A stretch of 64,000 bases of DNA from JASGKO01 sp049840595 (GTDB lineage: Bacteria; Verrucomicrobiota; Verrucomicrobiia; Chthoniobacterales; Chthoniobacteraceae). Below the pieces are notes generated by a model. The model was not told the origin of the DNA, did not search any database, and saw only the letters and a program-made list of their open reading frames with translations. The first letter of the stretch is position 1, and each line of letters begins with the position of its first letter. The stretch covers positions 62,001 through 126,000 of the forward strand of contig JASGKO010000004.1 of the NCBI GenBank assembly GCA_049840595.1. Reading direction: 5' to 3'. Both the position numbers and the translations under genes were made by a program. Shown here one piece after another: positions 17,256 to 26,338 of the stretch.

Positions 17256-18002
17256 TTACTTCCGCACGGTGCCGTAAAATACCCGGGCGAGGTAGAGTCC
17301 CTCGGCTGGCGCGGCGAAGCTGGTCCGCGCTTCGCCTTGGAGAATGCTTTGCAACCAGGTGAGCGGGGCGCGCCCTTGGGCCACGCGGACCATGCTGCCG
17401 GTGAGAAGGCGCACCATCTTGTAGAGGAATCCATCGCCAGTGAAGGTGAGCTCGATCAACGGGCCGGCGGTTTTGAGCCGAATGTCGGAAATGGTGCGGA
17501 CGGTATCGTGGTCGGGCTTTCCGCGATTGGCGGAGAAGCCGCGGAAATCGTGTTGCCCACCAAGCACTTGGGCGCACTCACGCAGCAAGGCGGGATCGAG
17601 TGGAATTGGGACGTGCCACGAACGCCCGATTTCCAGCGGGTGATGCACCGGGCCGCACCAAAGACGGTAGCGATAGGTTTTTCCCTGCGCGTCGAAGCGG
17701 GCATGAAAATTGGCCGGGCACCGGGAGGCGCGGAGCAGGCGAATTTCAAACGGCAGGTGCGCATTCACCGCGCGGCACCAGGCCTCCGGGGTGAAGTCGG
17801 TGCGCTGAAGCTCCACGTGCGCTACCTGCCCGAGCGCATGCACCCCCGCATCCGTGCGGCAGGAGCCCTGGACGCTGACCTTGTTGCCATCAATGATCCC
17901 GAAGGCTTTTTCCAGATGGTCCTGCACGGTGTCGCCGCCCTCTTGGCTCTGCCAGCCACGAAAGGGGCGTCCATCGTAGGCGATGACGAGTTTCAATCGC
18001 AT
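17256..18002 (-). CDS. truA: tRNA pseudouridine(38-40) synthase
   Basis: A 248-residue enzyme that converts uridines 38-40 of the tRNA anticodon arm to pseudouridine. The start MRLKLVIAYDGRPFRGWQ and the catalytic Asp in GSCRTDAGVHALGQVAH at about residue 52 are diagnostic. Other conserved parts are FHARFDAQGKTYRYRLW, HDFRGFSANRG and the C-terminal GDGFLYKMVRLLTGSMVRV. The length is normal. It is the last gene of a minus-strand operon, 6 bp after the small membrane protein gene at 18009. Confidence 0.96.
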   Translation of the reverse strand: MRLKLVIAYDGRPFRGWQSQEGGDTVQDHLEKAFGIIDGNKVSVQGSCRTDAGVHALGQVAHVELQRTDFTPEAWCRAVNAHLPFEIRLLRASRCPANFHARFDAQGKTYRYRLWCGPVHHPLEIGRSWHVPIPLDPALLRECAQVLGGQHDFRGFSANRGKPDHDTVRTISDIRLKTAGPLIELTFTGDGFLYKMVRLLTGSMVRVAQGRAPLTWLQSILQGEARTSFAAPAEGLYLARVFYGTVRK

Positions 18003-18008
18003 GTCCCT

Positions 18009-18275
18009 TTACCAATTAATCCACGAGTGGAATTTACCTTCGTACTTTCCGAGCAGGAATCCCGTCGCGATCAATACGCTGAGAACCAACCCAACAATCA
18101 ACCAGAAACGTTCATTTTCATCTTCCAGAGGTGAGGAGCCCATTCGAGATTGTTTGCGTTGTGAGTATTGGAATCCCCAAGGAAACATACAGACCAGAAT
18201 CGCAAATGCCATATCTCCGAGAGGAGTGGACTGGCCACCGGTAAGCAGGATGAAAAAAGGCAGGGTGGTGTTCAC
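18009..18275 (-). CDS. Small two-helix membrane protein, unknown
   Basis: An 88-residue protein with one hydrophobic N-terminal segment (FFILLTGGQSTPLGDMAFAI) and a clear C-terminal transmembrane helix (FWLIVGLVLSVLIATGFLLG), joined by a polar, charged loop. It starts with GTG, sharing GTGA with the ruvX stop codon, and ends 6 bp before truA, so it is translationally coupled within the manC-ruvX-truA operon. I do not recognise a family; its conservation in related genomes would be the best sign that it is a real gene. Confidence 0.7.
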   Translation of the reverse strand: MNTTLPFFILLTGGQSTPLGDMAFAILVCMFPWGFQYSQRKQSRMGSSPLEDENERFWLIVGLVLSVLIATGFLLGKYEGKFHSWINW

Positions 18276-18686
18276 ATCGCCACGGAATCGAGATACGTCT
18301 GGAGTAAGATCTGCGCGGCGGCCTGGTCGATCACGGAGCGGCTTTTCTTGGTATCGCGTCCTGCCTCGTGCAGGGAGCGCTGGGCGGCGACGGAGGTGAG
18401 GCGTTCGTCCCAGAGCTTGACCGGGCAGCCCGGAATCGCGGTCTTCAACTTCTCGGCAAAGGCGCGGGACTTCTCCGAGGCGTGGCCTTCGGTGCCGTTC
18501 ATATTCTTGGGCAGGCCGAGGATGATGATCTCGATCTTTTTCTCCGCGACGATGGCGACGATTTCCGGCAAGGGCTTGCCCCGCGCATCAAGTGTCTTGA
18601 GCGGATGGGCGAGCATGCCGAAGCTCGTCGGAAATGGCCAGCCCGATGCGGGCGTCACCGAGATCGATGCCGAGGGCGCGTTTCAT
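18272..18686 (-). CDS. ruvX: Putative pre-16S rRNA nuclease / Holliday junction resolvase-like RuvX, frameshifted
   Basis: About 137 residues after removing one extra base. The first part, from ATG at 18686, reads MKRALGIDLGDARIGLAISD, the RNase H-fold start with its catalytic Asp. The reading frame then shifts at about 18619-18622 and resumes as GMLAHPLKTLDARGKPLP, IIILGLPKNMNGTEGH, KLWDERLTSVAAQRSL and SVIDQAAAQILLQTYLD, which include the catalytic Glu and second Asp. YqgF/RuvX processes the 5' end of 16S rRNA and is essential in many bacteria, so a real null allele is unlikely. ATG overlaps the manC stop (ATGA) and the stop overlaps the next gene (GTGA). Confidence 0.88.
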
Positions 18687-19759
18687 TGCAGCTCCTGCGG
18701 CAGGCTGCCGACGATTTGTTTGATGCGCTCGGCCTCCTCGCGATGGCACACGAGGATGGCGTCGCCGGTCTGCACGACGATCAGGTCGTTCACGCCCATT
18801 AACGCCACGCGCACCTTGTCCTTGGAAAACACGATGTTATTGGAGGCGTAGTGCGTGCTCAGGTCGGTATTGCTGCGGTTGTTCTTTTCATCGACCGGCA
18901 GGTATTTGGAAATCGCAGTCCAACTGCCCACGTCGTCCCAGTCGAAGGTCGCCTCGACCATCAGGACGCTGGGTGCCTTTTCCATGACCGCATAGTCCAC
19001 GGAAATCTTGGGCAGCTCGGCGAAGCGCTCGGCGAGCGCGCGCTCGACATTGCGCTCCAGCAGCAGCATGTCCACGAACTTTTCAAGGTCGGGCGCATCG
19101 TGGATCAACACCTCGCGGAAGCTCTCGATTCGCCAGATGAACATGCCGGCATTCCAGCGGAAGCCGCCTTGCTGGAGGAAGAATTCCGCGAGCTCGCGAT
19201 TTGGCTTTTCCCGAAATTTTTTGACATCGTGCACGGCGGGGGCGTTGGGCTTGGCACCGGAAATTGTCTGGAGGTCGCCCGCCTCGATGTAGCCGAAGCC
19301 GGGGCAGGCCCAGGTGGGCTTGATGCCGATGGTGACCAGGGCATCGGTATTGCGCGCGGCGAGGACGGCGGTGCGCAGGGTATCGCGGAAAGCAGCTTCG
19401 TCTTTGATGAGGTGATCGGCGGGGAGCACGATCATGGTGGCGTCGGGGTCGCGCAGGGCGATCAGCGCCGCTCCCAAGGCGATGGCTGCGGCGGTGTCGC
19501 GCTTGGCAGGTTCGGCCACGATGTTTTCGGCGGGCAGGGTGTGGGCAACCTCGCGCACTCCGGCGATCTGGTCCTTATTGGTCAGGATCAGAATATTTTC
19601 CGTCGGCACCAGCCCCTCGAGCCGGCTGATGGTGTCCTCAAGCAGGGTTTTTTCCGAGAACAGGGAGAGCAACTGCTTGGGGCGGGAGCGACGGCTGAGT
19701 GGCCAAAAACGTTCGCCACTGCCACCGGCGAGGATCAGAGCATAAGGAGCGGATTGCAC
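18683..19759 (-). CDS. manC: Mannose-1-phosphate guanylyltransferase
   Basis: A 358-residue nucleotidyltransferase that makes GDP-mannose from GTP and mannose-1-phosphate for glycan synthesis. The N-terminal signature LILAGGSGERFWPLSRRSRPKQ holds the GTP-binding loop and catalytic Arg/Lys. Further family marks are AEPAKRDTAAAIALGA, VLPADHLI with the metal-binding Asp, GFGYIEAG, FREKP, WNAGMFIWR and the sugar-binding VEATFDWDDVGSW. It lacks the C-terminal isomerase (cupin) domain of the bifunctional type, as usual for the 350-residue form. The start is GTG. It is the first gene of the minus-strand operon and overlaps ruvX by 4 bp. Confidence 0.95.
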   Translation of the reverse strand: MQSAPYALILAGGSGERFWPLSRRSRPKQLLSLFSEKTLLEDTISRLEGLVPTENILILTNKDQIAGVREVAHTLPAENIVAEPAKRDTAAAIALGAALIALRDPDATMIVLPADHLIKDEAAFRDTLRTAVLAARNTDALVTIGIKPTWACPGFGYIEAGDLQTISGAKPNAPAVHDVKKFREKPNRELAEFFLQQGGFRWNAGMFIWRIESFREVLIHDAPDLEKFVDMLLLERNVERALAERFAELPKISVDYAVMEKAPSVLMVEATFDWDDVGSWTAISKYLPVDEKNNRSNTDLSTHYASNNIVFSKDKVRVALMGVNDLIVVQTGDAILVCHREEAERIKQIVGSLPQELQ

Positions 19760-19854
19760 AACTTGTGACTCTGAGGGGGCGGAGAGCGCGGTTCAACCCG
19801 AATTATGCAACAAAATCACGTGGTAATTTGTAAAGGCCGGGGCATATTGGGCGC

Positions 19855-20142
19855 ATGGCTATGCAATCCGGCTCTTCCAAGACGCTTTCCGCAACTGCAC
19901 TCATCAGCTTCGCCCAAGCGGCGATCGGGTGTGGGGCGGGGCTTCTCCTCGCGGGAAAACTGGGACGCAAGGCCCAGCGGATTACCGCGCTTGTGCTCGT
20001 CGGAGCCGGAGCCGCCGCCGCCATTCCTGCGGTAGTGGATTCAGTGAGCACACACCTGAATCAGACTGCCCGCGGTCAGCGCCGTCGGCTCGACAGCATC
20101 CGTCAGGATGCCGGCTTTCCGGAAGACGCGGACGTTTATTGA
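19855..20142 (+). CDS. Small membrane protein, unknown
   Basis: A 95-residue protein with two hydrophobic segments (ALISFAQAAIGCGAGLLLAG and ITALVLVGAGAAAAIPAVV) separated by a basic turn (KLGRKAQR), followed by a polar, Arg/Asp-rich tail. The Gly/Ala-rich helices resemble small glycine-zipper or YtxH-like membrane proteins, but no family is certain. ATG at 19855 and in-frame ATG at 19861 are both possible. It faces the small gene at 20148 tail to tail with 5 bp between. Confidence 0.6.
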   Translation: MAMQSGSSKTLSATALISFAQAAIGCGAGLLLAGKLGRKAQRITALVLVGAGAAAAIPAVVDSVSTHLNQTARGQRRRLDSIRQDAGFPEDADVY

Positions 20143-20147
20143 TCCGT

Positions 20148-20354
20148 TCAGAGGATCATGGCAACGGCCAGGAGTGCCACTGAGATGGGAATCAGAGGAT
20201 AGGGTGCGATTTGCAGCAAGGCCAGCAGCACGAGAACCAGCGCAATAATGGGGAGGATTTTTTTAGGTGCCATACCTAAGTATCGCAGCCCGAAGAGGAA
20301 ACGCGGGTATTGCGGCACCAGATAGGGAATGCGGATACGCCATCGCTTGCGCAT
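20148..20354 (-). CDS. Small hydrophobic protein, unknown
   Basis: A 68-residue open frame: a basic aromatic N-terminal part (RIRIPYLVPQYPRFLFGLRY) and a C-terminal hydrophobic helix pair (ILPIIALVLVLLALLQIAPY, then VALLAVAMIL). It starts 28 bp from the divergent dinB start. The composition is that of a small inner-membrane protein. A shorter version starting at the ATG at 20273 would be only the hydrophobic part. I know no family for it. Confidence 0.42.
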   Translation of the reverse strand: MRKRWRIRIPYLVPQYPRFLFGLRYLGMAPKKILPIIALVLVLLALLQIAPYPLIPISVALLAVAMIL

Positions 20355-20381
20355 TAACCGCTCCCGGTGGATGAAGTGGCG

Positions 20382-21434
20382 ATGCGTAAAATCATTCATC
20401 TCGACATGGACTGCTTTTACGCGGCGGTGGAGATGCGGGAGCGCCCGGAACTGGTGGATAAGCCCATCGCCGTGGGCGGAGGTGGGCGGCGTGGGGTGGT
20501 GACGACTTGCAACTATCCGGCCCGGGCCTTTGGCGTCCGCTCGGCGATGCCGGGCTTTATGGCGCGCGAGCGGTGCCCACAGCTCATTTTTCTCCCCGTG
20601 CGCTTCGATCTCTACCGGGCGGAATCGGCGAAGATTCGTGCCATTCTGCACGAATACACGGAGCTGGTGGAGCCCCTCTCGCTCGACGAGGCCTATCTCG
20701 ATGTGACGGCGAGCGAGCGCTACGCATGGGAGATTGCGAAGGAAATCCGCACGCGGATTCGCCAGGAGACGGGCCTCACCGCCTCGGCGGGAATTGCACC
20801 GAACAAGATGCTGGCCAAGATCGCCAGTGACTGGCGCAAGCCGGATGGGCAATTCGCCGTCCTGCCGGAGCAGATCGACGAGTTTATGAAAACGCTGCCG
20901 GTACGGAAAATCTGGGGCGTAGGGCCGAAGAGTGCGGAGCGTTTCGAGCAGGAAGGCATTGTGACCTGTGGTGACTTGCAACGTATCCCGCTGGGCGAGC
21001 TGGTGAAGCGCCATGGGAAATGGGGGCAGGAGCTCTACCGCCGCTGCCGGGGCGACGACGACCGTGCGGTGGAGCCGCACCGTATCCGCAAATCGCTGAG
21101 CAACGAATCGACCTTTCTCGAAAACCTAACGAGCCGTGAACGCTGCCGGGCCGAGCTCAAGCCCCTGGCGGAGGAATTGCTGGCCGACCTCGCCGGGCGT
21201 ATGCTGGAGCGCCCGATCCGAAAGGCCTTTGTGAAGATCAAATACAACGACTTCACGCGCACGACGAAGGAGTGCCTCTGCACGGAGCCCAGTGTGCCGG
21301 TGTTCCTGCAACTGCTCGACGAGGCGCTGGACCGGCGGGAATTGCCGGTGCGATTGCTGGGGACGGGGGTGAGATTTGCCGAGGAAGGGCAGGCGGCGGC
21401 CAGCTTGCAGATGGATTTGTTTGCGGAGACGTAG
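20382..21434 (+). CDS. dinB: DNA polymerase IV (Y family)
   Basis: A 350-residue translesion polymerase. The palm/catalytic motifs are plain: IIHLDMDCFYAAVEMRE with the first metal-binding Asp, then LSLDEAYLDV with the Asp-Glu pair, and SAGIAPNKMLAKIASDWRKP in the thumb region. The little-finger domain follows from about residue 230 (KSLSNESTFLENLTSR). Pol IV copies past bulky and alkylated bases at low fidelity. The ATG at 20382 is chosen; a GTG at 20367 would add five residues. No LexA-type operator is recognisable in the short upstream space. Confidence 0.95.
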   Translation: MRKIIHLDMDCFYAAVEMRERPELVDKPIAVGGGGRRGVVTTCNYPARAFGVRSAMPGFMARERCPQLIFLPVRFDLYRAESAKIRAILHEYTELVEPLSLDEAYLDVTASERYAWEIAKEIRTRIRQETGLTASAGIAPNKMLAKIASDWRKPDGQFAVLPEQIDEFMKTLPVRKIWGVGPKSAERFEQEGIVTCGDLQRIPLGELVKRHGKWGQELYRRCRGDDDRAVEPHRIRKSLSNESTFLENLTSRERCRAELKPLAEELLADLAGRMLERPIRKAFVKIKYNDFTRTTKECLCTEPSVPVFLQLLDEALDRRELPVRLLGTGVRFAEEGQAAASLQMDLFAET

Positions 21435-21620
21435 CCTTTCATTGCCCATGACCAAGTTGCCTTTGGTTGCGTCGGTCCTTGGCGAGGTTAAACTTCGCAT
21501 GGGAGGGCGTTGCCAAGTGCAACTCAGCAACGAGTGGGATCGTTGGTTCTGCCGGTAGAGCTACTCGTGGGTGCTTTTTTTCGCGAAATCACAAAAAGTG
21601 GGTATGGTAGCCGGCCTTTC

Positions 21621-22823
21621 ATGAGCCAGTTGTTGATTTTCATTCTTGCGGCGTTGTCCATGTTGGGCGCGCTTTCGATTGATGCTTATTTGCCCGCCTT
21701 GCCGGCGATCGGGCATGAGTTCTCGATGAGCGATGCGGCGGTGCAACAATCGCTGACGGCTTATGTCTTCGCGTTTGCAATCATGACGCTTTTTTACGGC
21801 ACCCTCTCGGATTCCTTCGGGCGTCGGCCGGTGATCCTTGGGTCGCTGGTGCTATATCTGGCGAGCAGCATCGGTGCAGCGTGGTCCGATTCGCTGACGA
21901 TGCTGATTGTCTTTCGTGTCTGCCAGGGACTTTCGGCGGGTGCGGGCTCCGTGGTGGGGCGTGCGGTGGTGGGGGATCTCGCGACGGGAGCGGAGGCTCA
22001 TCGGGCGATGGCGTGGATGTCGGTCGTCTTTGGGCTGGCCCCGGCGATTGCGCCGATTCTGGGCGGCTGGTTGCAGGCGAACTGGGGGTGGCGCTCGGTT
22101 TTCTGGTTCATCTCCACTTTTACGTTTGTGCTGATGGTCATTTGCATCGTGGCGCTACCGGAGAGTCTGGAGAAATCCAAGCGGCAGCATTTTCATCCGG
22201 TGATCATTCTCAAAAGTTACCTCGCGGTAGGTGGGCATTGGGCCTTTATGCTGCGCAGCATGGCGGTGCCATTTGCTTTCGTCGGCGTGATGATCTACGT
22301 GGCGGGCGCATCGAATTTCGTGCTCGAGATCCTGCACCTGAAGGTAACGCAGTTTGGCTGGCTGTTCCTGCCCCTGATCGGTGGGATGACGCTGGGCTCG
22401 GCGGTGGCCGGAAAACTTAGCCATCAAGTAGAGGCACGAAAATTGATTCGCTGGGGCTTTGGGCTGATGGCGTTTTTCATGGGGGTAAATGTGGCCTACT
22501 GTGCGCTGCTTCCCATTCAGTTGCCCTGGGTGATAATCCCGCTCTTCGGCTACGCGTTTTCAATGAGCCTGATCATGCCGGCGATGACGGTGATCGCGTT
22601 GGAATTGTTTCCGGAGATTCGCGGGATGGCGTCGTCGATGCAGACGTTTCTGTTCATGATGCTTTTCACGGTTCTCTCCGGCGTGGTGGCACCGTTGATT
22701 TACGGGCATGCCCTTTATTTTGCGATTACTTCTGCCGCAGGCATGGTGCTGGGAGTCGGCTCCTGGAAGCTTGCGGACCTGATGGCGGAGCCGCAACCGG
22801 CGGGTGAGCCGGACGCGACCTAG
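21621..22823 (+). CDS. Bcr/CflA-family multidrug efflux MFS transporter
   Basis: A 400-residue, 12-helix proton-coupled exporter. The N-terminal MLGALSIDAYLPALPAIG matches the drug:H+ antiporter-1 subfamily motif (D-x-Y-L-P-A-L-P), and the major-facilitator loop motif GTLSDSFGRRPVILGS is in place between helices 2 and 3. The family exports bicyclomycin, chloramphenicol or sulfonamides in other species; the substrate here cannot be read from sequence. The start at 21621 puts the first helix at the N terminus; in-frame sequence upstream lacks family similarity. It is followed 85 bp later by the antiporter gene on the same strand. Confidence 0.9.
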   Translation: MSQLLIFILAALSMLGALSIDAYLPALPAIGHEFSMSDAAVQQSLTAYVFAFAIMTLFYGTLSDSFGRRPVILGSLVLYLASSIGAAWSDSLTMLIVFRVCQGLSAGAGSVVGRAVVGDLATGAEAHRAMAWMSVVFGLAPAIAPILGGWLQANWGWRSVFWFISTFTFVLMVICIVALPESLEKSKRQHFHPVIILKSYLAVGGHWAFMLRSMAVPFAFVGVMIYVAGASNFVLEILHLKVTQFGWLFLPLIGGMTLGSAVAGKLSHQVEARKLIRWGFGLMAFFMGVNVAYCALLPIQLPWVIIPLFGYAFSMSLIMPAMTVIALELFPEIRGMASSMQTFLFMMLFTVLSGVVAPLIYGHALYFAITSAAGMVLGVGSWKLADLMAEPQPAGEPDAT

Positions 22824-22908
22824 CACAGTCGATGGATTGTGCTGGTCATTCGGAGGCGGGTTTCCCTAGCCTGCGCCCAAGGCAAAGCCAAAACAGGAAC
22901 TACTGCAC

Positions 22909-24177
22909 ATGAAACCATTCGATCTCTCGCTCCATTTCTTTCTGCAATTGGCGTTCATTCTTGCTGTTTGTCGTCTGGTCGGCTGGCTGGCGGGCAAGCT
23001 CGGGCAGCCACAGGTGGTGGGGGAGATGATCGCCGGCGTGCTGATGGGGCCGTCGCTCTTTGGCCGCCTTGCGCCGGAATGGCAGGCGCAGATGTTTCCC
23101 GACGCCTCGAAGGGCGTGATCTTTTCCGTCTGCCAGGTGGGGCTCGCGGTTTACATGTTTTTGGTCGGTGCGGAGTTTGATCTGGGGTTGATTCGCAACC
23201 GGCTCCGCAGCGCGGCTTCGGTTTCCATCGCGGGGATTGCGGCGCCGTTCGCACTGGGGGTAATCACGGCGACTTGCACGTGGCAGGGGTGGGGCCTGTT
23301 TTCTGCCAAGACGACGCAGTTGGAGGCGATGCTGTTCATGGGCGCGGCGATGTCCATTACGGCCTTCCCGATGCTGGCGCGGATTATTTATGAGCGCGGG
23401 CTTACGGGCACCTCGCTCGGCACGCTGGCGCTTGCGGCGGGCTCGATGGACGATGCCGCCGCCTGGTGTGTGCTGGCGGTGGTGCTCGCGAGCTTCGGCA
23501 AGGACGCGGGGATTGCGATGCTGGCGATTGGCGGGACGGTTGCCTACGTGGCGGTGGTGATGGGCGTGATTCGCCCGCTGATGAAGCGGCTCGGCGACCA
23601 TGTGGAGCGCGAGGGCAGGCTCTCGCACGGCGTGCTTTCCATTACGCTCGCGCTGCTGATGATCGGCGCGTGGTTTACCGATACGATTGGAATTTACGCG
23701 GTCTTCGGTGCCTTCATTATGGGATTGGCGATGCCGCGCGGCCTCTTCACCAAGAAGCTCAACGAGCTGCTGGAGCCTGCGACGACGACGCTGTTGCTAC
23801 CGATGTTTTTCATCTACTCCGGGCTCAATACCCGGCTCGATTTGCTCAACTCCTGGCCAATGGCCGGTCTCGCACTGGTGATTCTTTTCTTCGCCATCGC
23901 CGGCAAGGGCGTGGCCTGCTGGCTGGCGGCGCTCTTCAACGGCGAGCCCAACCGGGAAGCCATGGCCATCGGTTCGCTCATGAATGCGCGCGGGCTCATG
24001 GAACTCATCATTCTCAACATCGGTCTCCAGCGTGGTATCATCACGCCCGCGCTCTTTACCATCATGGTACTGATGGCGATCGTGACCACGCTCATGGCGA
24101 CCCCGCTTTTTGAGCTCGTCTATGGCCGCCGCCAATCCGCCAGGATGGCGCTCGATAAACAAAACTGCGTGGCCTGA
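22909..24177 (+). CDS. Cation:proton antiporter (CPA2, Kef/NapA-type)
   Basis: A 422-residue membrane protein with about 12 helices and no C-terminal TrkA domain. Recognisable are GQPQVVGEMIAGVLMGPSLF near the N terminus, FLVGAEFDLGLI, GAAMSITAFPMLARII, the conserved SMDDAAAWCVLAVV with the acidic pair of the transport core, and SLMNARGLMELIILNIGL near the end. CPA2 members exchange Na+ or K+ for protons. The absence of a regulatory TrkA_N/C domain argues against a glutathione-gated Kef channel. It is followed by a DedA gene after 15 bp, likely co-transcribed. Confidence 0.9.
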   Translation: MKPFDLSLHFFLQLAFILAVCRLVGWLAGKLGQPQVVGEMIAGVLMGPSLFGRLAPEWQAQMFPDASKGVIFSVCQVGLAVYMFLVGAEFDLGLIRNRLRSAASVSIAGIAAPFALGVITATCTWQGWGLFSAKTTQLEAMLFMGAAMSITAFPMLARIIYERGLTGTSLGTLALAAGSMDDAAAWCVLAVVLASFGKDAGIAMLAIGGTVAYVAVVMGVIRPLMKRLGDHVEREGRLSHGVLSITLALLMIGAWFTDTIGIYAVFGAFIMGLAMPRGLFTKKLNELLEPATTTLLLPMFFIYSGLNTRLDLLNSWPMAGLALVILFFAIAGKGVACWLAALFNGEPNREAMAIGSLMNARGLMELIILNIGLQRGIITPALFTIMVLMAIVTTLMATPLFELVYGRRQSARMALDKQNCVA

Positions 24178-24192
24178 TTAGAAAACGTTTTT

Positions 24193-24825
24193 ATGATGCA
24201 TCATCTCATTTCACTTTGGTTCCAATGGGTTCAGGATTGGGGCTATCTCGGCATCATTGCCCTCATGGCGATGGAGAGCTCGATTTTCCCGGTTCCCTCG
24301 GAAGTGGTCATTCCTCCGGCAGCGTTTTTGGCGGCGCAGGGGAAGTTGAATTTCTGGGGCGTGATCGCTGCGGGGACCTTCGGTTCCTGGCTGGGCGCGG
24401 CTATTACTTACTGGATTGCGTTATGGCTCGGGCGGGTGGTGGTCGTGAAGTTTGGGAAGGTATTTCTCATCACCGAGGATAAGTTGCAGCGCGCGGAGCA
24501 ATGGGTGCACCGCTACGAGGCGGGCGGCGTTTTCTTTGCGCGCCTGCTGCCGGTGATCCGCCATCTCATTTCGATTCCTGCGGGCATCATCCGCATGGAC
24601 TTCAAGATCTTCAGCCTCATGACGGTGGCCGGCTCGCTGGCTTGGTGCCTCGTGCTGGGGGTCCTCGGCAAGCAAGCTTACCGCGTGCAGCCGGATTTGA
24701 TTGCCAATCCCGATGCGCTGATGACGGTGATCAAACAACATTCTCATTGGATCATCCTCGGCGTCGCCGGACTGTGCGCACTTTACGTGCTGGTGATGAA
24801 ACTTACGGACAAGAAGGCCGCCTAA
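24193..24825 (+). CDS. DedA-family membrane protein
   Basis: A 210-residue protein of the DedA/VTT superfamily. Conserved elements are the re-entrant loop MESSIFPVPSEVVIPPAAFL with its acidic residue, GSWLGAAITYWIALWLGR, RYEAGGVFFARLLPVIRHL with the paired arginines, and a C-terminal helix pair. DedA proteins help flip undecaprenyl-phosphate or phospholipids across the inner membrane and affect proton-motive force. It is 15 bp after the CPA2 antiporter, and a joint role in membrane energetics is an inference. Confidence 0.92.
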   Translation: MMHHLISLWFQWVQDWGYLGIIALMAMESSIFPVPSEVVIPPAAFLAAQGKLNFWGVIAAGTFGSWLGAAITYWIALWLGRVVVVKFGKVFLITEDKLQRAEQWVHRYEAGGVFFARLLPVIRHLISIPAGIIRMDFKIFSLMTVAGSLAWCLVLGVLGKQAYRVQPDLIANPDALMTVIKQHSHWIILGVAGLCALYVLVMKLTDKKAA

Positions 24826-24846
24826 GCGTGGCGGGGCTGGAGCTGG

Positions 24847-26223
24847 CTACAACTCCAGCGGCACTCCAGGCAGCGGGACGATGATCTCGCTCTCGGGCAG
24901 GTCGGCGCTGAGCGTGCCGCGGAACCACTCGATCGCGTTGGGATCGCCGTGGACGAGCACCACTTTTTTCGGACGCAGGCGGTTCACGTAGGCGCGGATG
25001 CTCTCGCGCGAGGCGTGACCGCTGAAGTTGAACTTCTCAATCGTGCACTGGATCGGAATCGGCGGCTCGCCCTCACGCAGGGCCACGGAGCCGCCGGGCG
25101 GGGTGGCGCGGATTCTCCCGGCGGGCGAAATCGGGTCGGCGTAACCGACGAAAAAGAGCGAGTGCTGGGGATTGGAAAGGATGCGGCGGGCGAAGGTATG
25201 GGACAGCGTGTTTTCCGTCATCATCCCACTGGAAAGGGCGTAGATGCGGGATTTCTGAAGCTGCGTTTCGCCCGCACTTTTGCCCGCGATGACGAAGGGC
25301 GCGACCTGGTCGAGAATTTGCAGATCGGGCTTCTGCCGCGGTGCGGTGTGCGCGAACTTGTCGTAGATTTCCGTGAGCTTGGTGCTTAGGCCGCCGATGT
25401 AGATCGGCACGTTGCCGAGCAACCGCTTGCGACGAAACTCGTAGAACATGGCGAGAATTTCCTGCGTCTTGCCCAGCGCAAAGACGGGGATGATCACGCA
25501 GCCGCCGCGCTCGAAGGCCGCCTTGAGCGCCTCCGCCAGCCGCTGCTCTTCCGTGGCACGGGAGTAGCCTTCCGGCGTGGGCGAATCGCCCCGGGTGGTT
25601 TCGATGACGAGGATGTCCACGTCCTGCTCTGGAAAGCGGGCGGCGCGGGAAATCGTCTGGTCCTCAAAATTCACGTCGCCGGTGTAGAACAGCTTTTTCC
25701 CTTCGGCCTCAATGCGGACGCCGACCGCACCGAGCACGTGACCCGCGTCGAACATTTCAAACGCGACCTCCGCCGGTTCATCGGGGCGCAACCGGTCGCC
25801 CTCGATCGAGACCCGCTGGTGCAGGGGGCAGCTCCGCCAGCGCTTCACCACCTGGTCCACCTCGCGGTGGGAAAAGAGCGGGTAATTCGCCAGTTCGAAT
25901 TCCTCCTTCTGCCGCAGCATGACGTTGACGGAATTATGCAGCATCACCTCGGCCAGATTGCGGGTCGTCTCGCTCATCCAGGCCAGCGCATGCGGCTGGC
26001 GGCGCATCAACACCGGGAGCGAGCCCAGGTGGTCGTGATGAGCGTGGGTAAGGAAAATGGCATCGGCGGAGTCATCCCGCAGCAGATCGAAGTGCGGAAG
26101 GGCGTTCAGGCCGCGTTCGCGGGGATGCATCCCGGAGTCAAAAACCACCTTTTTACCGGCGACTTCGAGGCTGTAGCAATTCGCCCCGATTTCCGTATGT
26201 CGCGTGAGATTCGTAAACAGCAT
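24847..26223 (-). CDS. Metallo-beta-lactamase/beta-CASP RNA-nuclease-like hydrolase
   Basis: A 458-residue protein of the CPSF73-like beta-CASP family. The metal-binding motif HAHHDHLG is at about residue 57, DAGHVLGAVGVRIEA and FYTGDVNFEDQ supply further ligands, and the beta-CASP marks VIIPVFALGKTQEILAMFY and the C-terminal RNA-hydrolase motif FSGHASRESIRAYVNRLRPK and VLVHGDP are present. Such enzymes process or degrade RNA in bacteria and archaea. The start at 26223 (MLFTNLTRHTEIGANCYSLE) matches the family; the open frame runs 237 nt further upstream but without similarity, across the divergent promoter region. Confidence 0.9.
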   Translation of the reverse strand: MLFTNLTRHTEIGANCYSLEVAGKKVVFDSGMHPRERGLNALPHFDLLRDDSADAIFLTHAHHDHLGSLPVLMRRQPHALAWMSETTRNLAEVMLHNSVNVMLRQKEEFELANYPLFSHREVDQVVKRWRSCPLHQRVSIEGDRLRPDEPAEVAFEMFDAGHVLGAVGVRIEAEGKKLFYTGDVNFEDQTISRAARFPEQDVDILVIETTRGDSPTPEGYSRATEEQRLAEALKAAFERGGCVIIPVFALGKTQEILAMFYEFRRKRLLGNVPIYIGGLSTKLTEIYDKFAHTAPRQKPDLQILDQVAPFVIAGKSAGETQLQKSRIYALSSGMMTENTLSHTFARRILSNPQHSLFFVGYADPISPAGRIRATPPGGSVALREGEPPIPIQCTIEKFNFSGHASRESIRAYVNRLRPKKVVLVHGDPNAIEWFRGTLSADLPESEIIVPLPGVPLEL

Positions 26224-26338
26224 TCTAGAAATTTTTGTCCCCTTGCTTTCCTTATAGGCAGATTCGCCCGCGTTCGTCTGCGAAAATATTTCGCCAAGCG
26301 AGGAAACCTTTTGTAAAGTAGCGGAGTTTATCTTGTTG

